Assembly (NCBI GenBank): GCA_020073145.1
Contig: JAIQFS010000043.1
Span: 1-64,000 of the forward strand
Source of the DNA: Terriglobia bacterium
GTDB taxonomy: Bacteria; Acidobacteriota; Terriglobia; Bryobacterales; Bryobacteraceae
DNA length: 64,000 nucleotides
Direction of reading: 5' to 3'
The position numbers were made by a program, and so were the translations under genes. Below are positions 25,194 through 34,916 of this stretch, piece by piece. Below the pieces are notes generated by a model. It saw only the letters and a list, made by a program, of their open reading frames with translations. It did not search any database and was not told the DNA's origin. Position 1 is the first letter of the stretch, and each line of letters begins with the position of its first letter.

Positions 25194-27074
25194 TCACGGC
25201 GCAACGCCCTCTTTTTGCGGCGGAAGCGCGGCCGCTGCGATCTGGGCGATATCGAGCAGCCGCGGCGGGGCGCCGGACATGGTTCCCAGGGCGTCGCGGA
25301 ACATGGTCTGGCAGAACGGACACGCGGTGCCGATCACGGCGGCGCCGGTCGCGACCAATTCCGCGGTGCGCTCGCGGTTGATGCGCGTGCCTTTCTCCTC
25401 GCCCAGGAACATCTGGCCGCCGCCCGCGCCGCAGCAGAACGACCGCTCGCGCGCGCGGGGCGGGTCGATCGCGTCGGCCTGGCGGGCAATGACCGCCCGT
25501 GGCGGATCGTAGACACCGCGATACCGTCCCAGGTAGCAGGGATCGTGATACACCACCGTCTCGCGGCCGGCGGCCGGCCCGGGCAAGCGGGATTGGAGGC
25601 GTGCCAGCAGCTCGCTGTGATGTTCGATTTCAAAGGTACCGCCGAACTCGCGCCAGTCCTGGCTGATGGTGCGGACGCAGTGCGGGCAGATGGAGACCAT
25701 CTTTTTCACGTTCGCGGCACGCAGGGTTTCGATGTTGGCTTCGGCCACTTGCGAGACTGCCAGGTCGTTGCCCAGGCGGCGCGCCGGGTCGCCGGTGCAT
25801 TTCTCCTTGCGCAGGACGCCGAAGGTGACGCCCGCATGGCGGAGCACGCGCGCCAGCGCGAGCACAATCTCGCGGCCTTGCGGATCGTAGGCGCCCATGC
25901 AGCCCAGCCAGAGGCAGTATTCCTGGGTGCCGTCGTACAGCGGAAGCCCGCTCGCGTCGATGAATTTCTGGCGGTCGCCGGCGGGGAAGCCGAGGGCGTT
26001 GCCGTGCCGCTCCAGGTTAAGGAAGAACTTCGTGCCGTATTCGTCTTCCCACTGGCCGGTATTCACCGCGCCGCGCCGCAGTCCGAGAATCACCGGCAGA
26101 TGCTGGATTCCCACCGGGCATTGGTATTCGCAGGCGCCGCAGGTGGTGCACTGGAACGCGGCCTCTTCGGAGATGTGCTGCCCGAGCAGCGGCGCATCGC
26201 TGCCCGGGCCCTGCTCGTTCAGATACGCGCGCAGGCCGAGAATGATTTCTTTCGGATTGAGCACCTTTCCGGTGTTGGCGGCGGGGCAATGTTCGGTGCA
26301 GCGGCCGCACTCCACACAACTGTAGGCCTGGAGAGCATCGATGCGGGTGATGTCCTTGCCGGCGGTCAGGCCGAAATCCTCGTCGCCTTCGAGCGGCGGA
26401 ATGCGGCTGAAACCGGATCGCCGTAGGAAAACGGTGAGCGGGCTGAGCACCAGGTGCAGATGTTTGGTGTGGGGAATGAGCGGCAAGAACGCCAGCAGCG
26501 TCAGGGTGTGCAGCCACCAAATCCAGCGCGCGGCCGGCCCAGTCGCGCCGGGCGCGCTCTCCGCAAACCAGAGGCCCGCGAGGTAGGTCGCCATCAGGAG
26601 GAAGATCAGGAGCGCGATGACGCCGGATTCTCCCGAGACTTTACCCAGCCACTTGGGGCGCACGAAGAAGCGGCGCGCGAAGAGTCCCGCGATGGAAACC
26701 GCCACGGCCAGCGCCCACACGGCCACGAATCCAAAGTAAAACTGCCCGAAGCCGCCATCGGGGGAAAGGAACTCCCCGCCGAACGCCGACGCGATGTGAT
26801 TGACGGTGATCAACGCGAACGCGCAGAAACCCCAGAAGACGAAGGCGTGCGCCAGTCCGGGTAGGGGCCGCTCGGTGATTACCTTGCCCTGCAACCCGAC
26901 TTCCCAGAAGAGCTGCCAGAGGCGCGGCCTCAGCGGGCGCAGTTGAAAATCGGGTGTTGCGCGGGCGCGGCGGATGCGGCTGAGCACGCGGCGGAACCGC
27001 CAGCCGAACAGCGCTCCGGAAACGGCCATCAGTACCAGCAGAAGCGCGCGCTCAAGCCCGGAGGCGTCATGCAT
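25194..27074 (-). CDS. Membrane-bound Fe-S oxidoreductase (heterodisulfide reductase/EtfD-like)
   Basis: A 626-residue protein. The first ~230 residues hold about five to six membrane helices like the nitrate-reductase gamma subunit, with conserved-looking histidines. Then come two [4Fe-4S] ferredoxin motifs, CVECGRCTEHCP at about 253 and CTTCGACEYQCP at about 312. Two CCG domains follow (CLWLGCM at about 388, and DPCYLGRYRGVYDPP with SFCCGAGGGQMF at about 515-560). This combination occurs in DsrMK/HdrDE fusions and in EtfD/EMO, which passes electrons from ETF to menaquinone. Given gcdH in the same region, the ETF role is my preferred inference. No etfAB is in the window. The tRNA-Lys gene follows on the same strand. 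Confidence 0.85.
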   Translation of the reverse strand: MHDASGLERALLLVLMAVSGALFGWRFRRVLSRIRRARATPDFQLRPLRPRLWQLFWEVGLQGKVITERPLPGLAHAFVFWGFCAFALITVNHIASAFGGEFLSPDGGFGQFYFGFVAVWALAVAVSIAGLFARRFFVRPKWLGKVSGESGVIALLIFLLMATYLAGLWFAESAPGATGPAARWIWWLHTLTLLAFLPLIPHTKHLHLVLSPLTVFLRRSGFSRIPPLEGDEDFGLTAGKDITRIDALQAYSCVECGRCTEHCPAANTGKVLNPKEIILGLRAYLNEQGPGSDAPLLGQHISEEAAFQCTTCGACEYQCPVGIQHLPVILGLRRGAVNTGQWEDEYGTKFFLNLERHGNALGFPAGDRQKFIDASGLPLYDGTQEYCLWLGCMGAYDPQGREIVLALARVLRHAGVTFGVLRKEKCTGDPARRLGNDLAVSQVAEANIETLRAANVKKMVSICPHCVRTISQDWREFGGTFEIEHHSELLARLQSRLPGPAAGRETVVYHDPCYLGRYRGVYDPPRAVIARQADAIDPPRARERSFCCGAGGGQMFLGEEKGTRINRERTAELVATGAAVIGTACPFCQTMFRDALGTMSGAPPRLLDIAQIAAAALPPQKEGVAP

Positions 27075-27142
27075 GATTACCCACTGAATGTAACATGGGA
27101 TTTTCCGGCGGTCGCCGCTAGAATAAGGGACGGAGAACTTGC

Positions 27143-28093
<951 letters not shown>

Positions 28094-28109
28094 GCGGCGG
28101 CGCGGTGCG

Positions 28110-29710
28110 CTATTGCGGCACGTGGGTGAGCGGGGGGTTGACGGTGACGGTCGAGTTTGCGTCCACGTGGACGCCGGTGGCGTTGGCGGCCGCGCCCCGC
28201 AGGACTGTCTCGGGCACCGCATCCAGGTTCTTGCGGTCCACCGCGAGCAGATGGTAGTCGCCGGGCGCGACGCTGCCGATTTCGAAAGCGCCGGTAGTTC
28301 CGGCCTGCACCACGCGAGTCAAATCGAGCATGGCGGCGTTTTGGGGCCAGAGCAGGACGAGGCCGCTGCCCTCGTCGGCCACCGTTCCACGCACCGTGCC
28401 GGCGCCGGGCCGGTAGACCACGCGCACGGGCGGCATTCCAGGAGCGAGATCCACGGGCTGGCCCAGGATGTCCTGTGTGCCGAGCAGGACCGCGGCTGAA
28501 TAATACCCCGCGGGGAAGCCCGGGATCGGAATGACGCGATACCGGCCCGCGGGCACGTTTTCGAAGGTCACCTTGCCGTCGGACTCGGAGGGCACCGGGG
28601 GAAGCGTCACGCTGATGCCCTCCACGGGTGTCAGCAGCAGCAGTCCGTTTCGCCCGTCGCCGCTGTGGGGAGGCGGGTGGTCACCCCAGTCGAAGGTGGC
28701 CTGCAGGGTGAGCGTCTCGGGGAAGCGAATTTCCAGACCATCCAAACTGTGGTCGGTCACTGTGGCGGGAAGCTCCTGGCTCCAGGATAGAGTCAGGTTC
28801 CGGCGGGCGTCGCGCTTGGGCTCGGCCTCAGCGCGCAGAGTCCAGTCGCCGGGCGGGACCGCCGGAAATTCGAAAGTGCCATCGGCTTTGGATTCCACCG
28901 AGGCCTCCTGAGTGTGCTGCGACGGCACGCCGAAGAAATAACGCACCGGGCCGAACACCATCTGTCCGCCGAATCCGTGCTCGTTGGCGGGCGACAGGAG
29001 GGCGACAGGGATCTTGGCGAGCGGCTTGCCCGCTTCATCCAAAACCACGCCGCGCAAATGGTAAACCGGCTCCGCGCGAAGACGGATTTCGAACCCGGGA
29101 GGTCATCGCCGGCGTGCACGGTGATGACGCTGGCTTGGGCTCGGTCCAGGGTGGAGGGAAAGTAGGTCGGTACCGCCTGGGCCGCGCCTTCCTTCGGGGG
29201 ATTTTCGGACGCCGGCTTGGGCTTGGCCAGCAGAGTGTAGGGCCCCGGTCTCACGTCGGTCAGTTCGAACGTGCCATCGTCGCCGGTCTCGACTAAGTGG
29301 TACTGCGACAAACCGACGTCAACGCGCGCCGCGGGTTTTCCGTCAGGATCGAAGACGCGGCCGCGCAGAACCGCCAGGGGCGCGAGCGCCCCATCGAGCC
29401 GGATGGGGATACCGCCGGCGCCAATGGAAAGTGCTGGCTGGCTGAGCAAACCGTCTTGCGGTGGGTCGGCGAAGCCGGCTTTTTCGAAACGGGAGAAATA
29501 CCGCCCGGGCTTCACGCCGGTGATCCGCCAGACGCCGGATTCATTCGTCGTGACGTTGTAGTGCACCGCCTGCTGGGTCCACAACGTGACTTCAACCCCG
29601 CCAAGACCCGCGTGCGTCACGCTGTTGGTGACGGTGCCTTCGACTGTGGCGCCGTCCTGGGCGAGCAACCGCGCGGCCATCCAGACCAACAGTGCGACGC
29701 TTTGCTTCAT
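28110..29710 (-). pseudogene. Frameshifted secreted protein with carboxypeptidase-regulatory-like domains
   Basis: The reading frame is split at about 29090-29095. The upstream half (MKQSVALLVW...HAGDDLPG) and the downstream half (VYHLRGVVLDEAGKP...PPLTHVPQ) together give ~533 residues aligned with the intact neighbour (534-538). Inserting one T in GGTTCGAAATCC on the minus strand restores FEIRLRAEPVYHLRG, matching the neighbour's FEIRLAASAVYRVRG. Thus it is a one-base deletion, recent enough that both halves remain coding-like. A base-calling error is possible. The gene has a signal peptide and at least two CarboxypepD_reg-like Ig repeats (DGATVEGTVTNSVTHAGLGG and LRGRVFDPDGKPAARVDVG). Confidence 0.8.
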
Positions 29711-29711
29711 A

Positions 29712-31316
29712 TCAATCGGGCCAGTGAATGACCGACAATTGCACGGTGGCGGTGGAGTCTTCCTCCACGCGGGCGCTTGCGGCAGTGGAGAGAACCGTCT
29801 GCAGAAACGCGTCCGAGTCGCCCGCGGTATTCACGGTATCGAAGGCCAGAACGGAATACGAGCCGGGAGGAACGCTGTCGAAGCGGAACAGGCCGCGCTC
29901 GTCGCATGTAGCCGCACGCACCAGGTCCGGAGTTCCGCCGATCTGCGGCCAGAGCAGAACCGTCGCGCCCGCGCCTTTTTCCACGGTTCCATTCACCGTG
30001 CCGGCGTTGGGCTTGTAAACCACCCGGAGGGGCGGGGGGTCGGGGTTCAGATCGACGGACTGGCCGAGGATGTCCTGGTTGCCCAGAAATACGGAGGCCA
30101 CGTAATAGCCGGGCGGGCCGCCGGGCATGGGGACGATGCGATAGCGGCCGGGGATCACCGCCCCAAAGAGGATCGTGCCATCGGACGCGACGGCGCCCTG
30201 CCTTCCGTTTCCGTCGGAGACCAACATCAACGCGGCCTGGCGGCTGGCCTCGGGAGGAGGCCGATCTCCCCAATCGACGGTGCCTCGGAGCGAGAAGAGC
30301 GAAGAAAAGCGGACCTGAAAATCGTCGATGTCTTTTTCGGAGACGGTGAGGACTGCGCCGCCCGTCATGGTCAAGCCATCGTGGGCGGGGGCCGACTCGA
30401 CGCGCACGAACCACTCGCCCGGGCGCACCGAGGGGAACTCGAAGACGCCGTGGCTGTCGGTTTCCACGTCGGCTTCCTGTAGTTGGCTGATTCCGCCGCC
30501 CAGGAAGTACTTGTCGTCGCTGAAGGAGACCTGGCCCGGGACCGGAGTGCTCCGCAGGATTCCAAAGCCGCGAGTCAAGGTGACATGCCGCGCGGAACGC
30601 AGGGAGACATCGGCGTGCGGCGCGGGCGCGCCCGACCGATCCACGACGACGCCGCGCACGCGGTACACGGCTGAGGCGGCCAACCGGATCTCGAAGCCGG
30701 AGAGGTCATCGCCGCCGTGGACACGGATGGGCTGCGCCTGCGCCGGATCCGTTGCGGACGGATAGTAGGTGAGGGCGACCTCGGTGCGCTTGCCGTCTTG
30801 GGAAATTGCGGCGGCTGCCGGTTTGGGTTTGGCGAAGAGGGTGTAGGAACCGGGATGGACTTCGGTCAAGGCAAATTCGCCATCGGTGTTGGTTTCGGTG
30901 GTGTCGAGTTCGTTGGATCCGACTTCGACCCGCGTGGCCGGCTTCCCTTCCGGATCGAACACGCGCCCGCGCAGGGTGGCTAGCGGAGTCAGTTGAAGGT
31001 CGAGCCGAATCGGCTTCTCACTGGCCACGCGGAGGCCTGGTTCAAAAGGACTGGTCTTCGGCGGAGGCAAAAAGCCGGACTTCTCGAATTGGGTCTGGTA
31101 CGGGCCGGGCCGGACATTGGCGATGCGGTAGGCGCCGGAAGCATCGGTGGTCGCGCTGTACTGGTTTCGCGGCTGGCCGAGCATCGACAGCGTGACCGCC
31201 ACGCCGCCTAGAGGGGCCTGAGTGACACGATTGGTGATGGTGCCTTCGACCGTCGCGCCGTCCTGGGCACAGAGCAGGGGCGCGATCCACAACAGCAAGA
31301 CAGCAGCCCGCTTCAT
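29712..31316 (-). CDS. Secreted protein with tandem carboxypeptidase-regulatory-like domains
   Basis: A 534-residue protein with a signal peptide (MKRAAVLLLWIAPLLCAQ). It contains Ig-like CarboxypepD_reg repeats: DGATVEGTITNRVTQAPLGG at about 18, LRGRVFDPEGKPATRVEVG at about 105, and VRGVVVDRSGAPAPHADVS at about 225. Further beta-sandwich repeats run to the end. No enzyme motif is visible, so a surface or carbohydrate-binding role is only a guess. Its stop is one base from the ATG of the frameshifted paralogue, so they were a coupled tandem pair from a duplication. An alternative start at 31328 adds four residues. Confidence 0.85.
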   Translation of the reverse strand: MKRAAVLLLWIAPLLCAQDGATVEGTITNRVTQAPLGGVAVTLSMLGQPRNQYSATTDASGAYRIANVRPGPYQTQFEKSGFLPPPKTSPFEPGLRVASEKPIRLDLQLTPLATLRGRVFDPEGKPATRVEVGSNELDTTETNTDGEFALTEVHPGSYTLFAKPKPAAAAISQDGKRTEVALTYYPSATDPAQAQPIRVHGGDDLSGFEIRLAASAVYRVRGVVVDRSGAPAPHADVSLRSARHVTLTRGFGILRSTPVPGQVSFSDDKYFLGGGISQLQEADVETDSHGVFEFPSVRPGEWFVRVESAPAHDGLTMTGGAVLTVSEKDIDDFQVRFSSLFSLRGTVDWGDRPPPEASRQAALMLVSDGNGRQGAVASDGTILFGAVIPGRYRIVPMPGGPPGYYVASVFLGNQDILGQSVDLNPDPPPLRVVYKPNAGTVNGTVEKGAGATVLLWPQIGGTPDLVRAATCDERGLFRFDSVPPGSYSVLAFDTVNTAGDSDAFLQTVLSTAASARVEEDSTATVQLSVIHWPD

Positions 31317-31402
31317 ATGCTTTTGCATAGTATGACGCGAAATGCGGGCGGACGGGCAGGGCTACTTCACCCGGCCGATCGGAAATCGGCCCAGTCGGCG
31401 CC

Positions 31403-32854
31403 TCAGTCTTTCCACTCCATCGCCAGCCGCACCAGCGTGCGCATCGGCACGCCCGACGGACCTTTGGCGGTGTACGGTTTGGATTCGTCGATCCAGGCGG
31501 TGCCGGCGATGTCCAGGTGCACCCACGGCGTGTCTTCGGCAAACTCCTTCAGGAACATGGCGGCGGTGATCGCCCCGCCCCACCGCCCACCCACGTTGGG
31601 CAGATCGGCAAAAGCGCTTTTCAAGTAGGTCTCTTTGTAATCGTCTTCGAGCGGCATGGGCCACATGCGCTCGCCTTCGGCTTTGGCGGCGGCCAGCACG
31701 CGGTCGCGCAGCCCGTCGTCGCTGGCGAACAGGCCCACGTTCAAGTGGCCGAGAGCCACCACGATGGCGCCGGTGAGCGTGGCCGCGTCCACCAGGTGGG
31801 TGCAGCCCTGCTTGCGGGCGTAGGTCAGGGCGTCGGCCAGGATGAGACGGCCTTCGGCGTCGGTGTTGATCACCTCGATGGTCTTGCCCGACATGGCCGT
31901 GACGATGTCGCCCGGGCGCTGCGCCCGGCTGCCCGGCATGTTCTCCACGCAAGGCATGAACAGGGTCACCGGGATGGGAGGCTTGAGCTGTGCCAGCGCG
32001 CGCATGGCGCCCAACATGGAAGCGCCGCCGGCCATGTCGTACTTCATTTTTTCCATGCCGTCGGCCGGCTTGATGGAGATGCCCCCGGTGTCGAAGGTGA
32101 CGCCCTTGCCCACCAGGCCCAGATGCGCGCTGCCCCGCGCTGACGCAGGTTGGTAGCGCATGACGATGAATGCGGGAGGCTCGGCGCTCCCCTGCGCGAC
32201 TCCCAGCAAGGCTCCCATGCCGAGCACTTCCATCCGGGCGCGGTCCAGCACCTCGCAGGCCAGCCCATACTCGGCGGCCATCTGGCGCGCGGCCTCGGCA
32301 ACTTTGGAGGGGGTCAGCAGGTTGCCCGGTTCATTGACCAGGTTCCGCGTGAAATTCTGGGCCTCGGCGATGATCTGCCCTTGCCGGGCGGCCTGCTCCA
32401 GCCACGGCCCTGCGCCCTCCGTCACTACCGTGAACGATTCAATGGACTTCTTGTCGTTGCCGGTCTTGTACCGGTCGGGATCGTAGTCCCCCAGGATGGC
32501 GCCTTCCACGGCGGCGGCTGCGAACTCGGGGTTCGCCAGGCTTCCTTCCAAAGCGAGGGCAACCTGCTTGATGGACTTGGATTTCAGATGGCGTACGGCA
32601 GTAGCCGCCAACTTGCGCAATTCGCCCGAATTCCACTTTTCGGGCTTTCCGGCACCCACCAGCAGAACCCGGCGGGCCACCACCCCGGCGGGGTGGTGAA
32701 GAAGGGTTAGCTCCAGGGACTTGCCGGCAACCTCGCCTTGGTCGAACAGCCCGGCGGCGCCGAACCGCTCCTCCTTCCGGCCCTCCGGAACCACCACTAC
32801 TAAGGTTTCGGTGTCGACCTGATCGAGCGGGTTTCGTTCTATGGCAATTTGCAT
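31403..32854 (-). CDS. pepA: Leucyl aminopeptidase (M17 family)
   Basis: A 483-residue cytosolic dizinc/manganese aminopeptidase. The family signature NTDAEGRLILADALTYA is present at about residue 337, and GKGVTFDTGGISIKPADGM carries the metal- and substrate-binding lysine and aspartate. MAGGAS follows, as expected. Length is normal. No Shine-Dalgarno precedes the ATG at 32854, but GACAAT ends seven bases before it, so the message may be leaderless. Some PepA proteins (E. coli) also bind DNA; nothing here shows this. Confidence 0.95.
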   Translation of the reverse strand: MQIAIERNPLDQVDTETLVVVVPEGRKEERFGAAGLFDQGEVAGKSLELTLLHHPAGVVARRVLLVGAGKPEKWNSGELRKLAATAVRHLKSKSIKQVALALEGSLANPEFAAAAVEGAILGDYDPDRYKTGNDKKSIESFTVVTEGAGPWLEQAARQGQIIAEAQNFTRNLVNEPGNLLTPSKVAEAARQMAAEYGLACEVLDRARMEVLGMGALLGVAQGSAEPPAFIVMRYQPASARGSAHLGLVGKGVTFDTGGISIKPADGMEKMKYDMAGGASMLGAMRALAQLKPPIPVTLFMPCVENMPGSRAQRPGDIVTAMSGKTIEVINTDAEGRLILADALTYARKQGCTHLVDAATLTGAIVVALGHLNVGLFASDDGLRDRVLAAAKAEGERMWPMPLEDDYKETYLKSAFADLPNVGGRWGGAITAAMFLKEFAEDTPWVHLDIAGTAWIDESKPYTAKGPSGVPMRTLVRLAMEWKD

Positions 32855-32901
32855 CAGTTCGATTGTCCCGCAAATGGGGTATCGGTGAAACGCCTTTCGC
32901 T

Positions 32902-32917
32902 ATTCCATTTTTGGAAT
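32902..32917. promoter_or_regulatory. Palindrome between pepA and tonB
   Basis: ATTCCA-TTTT-TGGAAT is a perfect 6-bp inverted repeat with a four-base spacer, 48 bases upstream of the pepA start and 194 before tonB. It could be an operator for either divergent gene. Sequence symmetry only. Confidence 0.3.
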
Positions 32918-33110
32918 CCCCGAAGGCCTCGCCAGATGGTTAAATTTGGTAACGGTTGGTTGTTCCTACCAGAGCAATTAGCGCTCCTGTGATACACTGA
33001 ACGTGAGAAATCCCGAGGGTTGGATGTTCCAAAAGCTGTAACGATGGACCCGGGAGGAACGTCCAAGCTGTTGTGGACAGCACCCCTCCGATTTGAGGGC
33101 CGAGAGTAAA

Positions 33111-34103
33111 ATGCCCGATCTGCCGCAAGACCAGACCCACCTTGCCAACGAGCCCGACGACCACCTGCAGCGCCTTCTGGTCCCTGAGCCACAGTCCTGG
33201 TTTCACCGGGTGAAGGCTGATATTCAGGAATTGATCAATCCCCCGAAACTGCCACCGCTCCAAGTGACTTCGAGACCGGTCGCGGTAAAGGACATCTGGG
33301 GCCTGTATGGCCGCCAGAAAAAATCGTGGGCGATGTCGCTGTCCATCCAGTCGGTGGTGGTCCTGTTGTTGTTCACGGTGTTTTCCGCCCGCGCCGTGCA
33401 GGAAAAGGTGAGAGAAATCGTTACCCTGTCTCTGCCCGATCTGGCGCCGTACCAACCGAAGATGGCGCCCCAAAAGCAGAATAGCGGCGGCGGTGGCGGC
33501 GGCGGTGACCGCTCTCCCCTGCCCGCTTCCAAAGGCCGCCTACCGAAAGCGGCGCTCAAACAATTCACGCCTCCCATGGCGGTGGTCAATAATCCCGACC
33601 CCAAGCTGACGATGGAGCCGACCATCATTGCGCCGCCGGATGTTCCCCTGCCCCAAGTGAATATGGCGCAGTACGGCGATCCTCTGGCGCGTCTGGGTCC
33701 GGCTTCCAACGGACCGGGCTCGGGTGCGGGCATCGGATCGGGTTCGGGCGGCGGTGTCGGTTCCGGCAAAGGCGGCGGTTTCGGGCCCGGTGAAGGCGGC
33801 GGTGTCGGCGGCGGCGTCTTCAAAGTGGGCGGCGGCGTCACGGCCCCCTCGCTGCTTTACAAAGTGGAGCCCGAATACTCCGAAGAAGCCCGCAAGGCCA
33901 AATTTCAGGGCACGGTGATCCTCTACGTGGAAGTGGCGCCCGACGGCCGCGCGGTGAACCCGAAGGTGGTCCGCAGCCTGGGCCTCGGCCTGGACGAGAA
34001 AGCCATCGAGGCTGTCCGCAAGTGGAAATTCCGGCCGGGGTATAAAGACGGCAAACCCGTCACCGTGGCCGCCACCATCGAAGTCAACTTCCGTCTGCTT
34101 TAG
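33111..34103 (+). CDS. TonB-family energy transducer with a cytosolic N-terminal extension
   Basis: A 330-residue protein. It starts with about 70 cytosolic residues (MPDLPQDQ...), then one membrane helix at about 72-95 (SLSIQSVVVLLLFTVFSA). A periplasmic linker rich in Pro and Gly follows, with a Gly-Ser run at about 210-245. The C-terminal TonB domain is at about 250-330 (KVEPEYSEEARKAKFQG, VRKWKFRPGYKDGKPV, VNFRLL end). The glycine-rich linker replaces the usual Pro-Lys spacer. It would pass proton-motive energy to TonB receptors such as that at 7780-10944. I chose ATG 33111; TTG at 33093 adds six residues. No exbBD is adjacent. Confidence 0.9.
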   Translation: MPDLPQDQTHLANEPDDHLQRLLVPEPQSWFHRVKADIQELINPPKLPPLQVTSRPVAVKDIWGLYGRQKKSWAMSLSIQSVVVLLLFTVFSARAVQEKVREIVTLSLPDLAPYQPKMAPQKQNSGGGGGGGDRSPLPASKGRLPKAALKQFTPPMAVVNNPDPKLTMEPTIIAPPDVPLPQVNMAQYGDPLARLGPASNGPGSGAGIGSGSGGGVGSGKGGGFGPGEGGGVGGGVFKVGGGVTAPSLLYKVEPEYSEEARKAKFQGTVILYVEVAPDGRAVNPKVVRSLGLGLDEKAIEAVRKWKFRPGYKDGKPVTVAATIEVNFRLL

Positions 34104-34139
34104 CTCCACACTGCGGGCGCAGCCGAGCGTTCCTGGTTT

Positions 34140-34463
34140 TCATTTCCGCGGCAGATTTCGAATCTCGAAACGGCCCAGCAGAATCGGCCTGGATACCGCC
34201 AAGTCGTTGTTTTGCAGGTTCCGCGGATAGGCCACGCCGCCCGTCGGAAATCCATAGACGAATCCGGTTTGGCTGTCGATGGCCACGCGGCCGGACAGCG
34301 ATGCCGACCCGCCGGGCACGTCGATCTGGCGGATCTCGGGATCGAACTGGAGGATCGGCTCCGGGTTGTCGGCGCGTACCGCGGGAAGCGGCAGGCGCAC
34401 GGCGCAGACGGCGAGCAGGACGGCGACGACGGTCAGAATGATCTTGGTGAGATCGAGCTTCAT
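34140..34463 (-). CDS. Small exported or membrane-anchored protein of unknown function
   Basis: A 107-residue protein. One hydrophobic segment (IILTVVAVLLAVCAVRLPLPA) at about residues 7-27 is a signal or anchor. The mature part ends VAIDSQTGFVYGFPTGGVAYP...RPILLGRFEIRNLP. The phrase DxxTGFVYGFP suggests a small beta-structured domain; I know no function. ATG at 34463 is preceded by AAGGAGA seven bases earlier. It shares a strand with the DUF971 gene and rel upstream (70 bases), perhaps as one unit. Confidence 0.65.
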   Translation of the reverse strand: MKLDLTKIILTVVAVLLAVCAVRLPLPAVRADNPEPILQFDPEIRQIDVPGGSASLSGRVAIDSQTGFVYGFPTGGVAYPRNLQNNDLAVSRPILLGRFEIRNLPRK

Positions 34464-34532
34464 CAAGGCTCTCCTTGTGCTTGAGTGAATAGACTGACGC
34501 GAGGAGAACCCGAAGCGTGGAGCCTGATGGCC

Positions 34533-34880
34533 CTATTGCTTCAGGCACTGCGCGCACTGGCAGATGGCGCGCAGGTGGTCGTAGGAGTAGATGCCGGTGT
34601 TGTGACCGTCGCTCCAGTTGATGCGGATGGCGTAGTTGCCCACCGGATCCACGCTCAACATGGTCAGGCGCGGCTGATACATCTGGAAAGGGCTGCTGGT
34701 CTGGGGCTTGTCGGCCTGCGGTTCGCGCGGCGGCGTGCCGTGGGCGCCGGTGCAGGTGGCGCAGGGGCACTTGTCGCGCAGATACGGCAGGCCGTACTCG
34801 CTGTGATGGCCGTCTTTCCAGTCGATCTTGACACCTTTCGACTTGGAGATGGCGATGTGCTCGGGGTCGGTGGAAGTCAT
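34533..34880 (-). CDS. DUF971 / gamma-butyrobetaine hydroxylase-like N-terminal domain protein
   Basis: A 115-residue protein. It shows the fold signature KIDWKDGHHSEYGLPYLRDKCPCATCTG and, at the C-terminus, WSDGHNTGIYSYDHLRAIC. The DGH...Y...LR...CPCA pattern is the DUF971 zinc-binding motif, with four to five cysteines retained (CPCATC, CQCAQC). DUF971 domains occur fused to Mrp/ApbC Fe-S carriers, so an Fe-S role is often inferred. I start at the ATG at 34880; a few residues could be added. It lies 36 bases after the rel gene on the same strand. Confidence 0.85.
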   Translation of the reverse strand: MTSTDPEHIAISKSKGVKIDWKDGHHSEYGLPYLRDKCPCATCTGAHGTPPREPQADKPQTSSPFQMYQPRLTMLSVDPVGNYAIRINWSDGHNTGIYSYDHLRAICQCAQCLKQ

Positions 34881-34916
34881 TCTTCGGTTAGACCAGCTTC
34901 GGTTCAATCAGCATTC

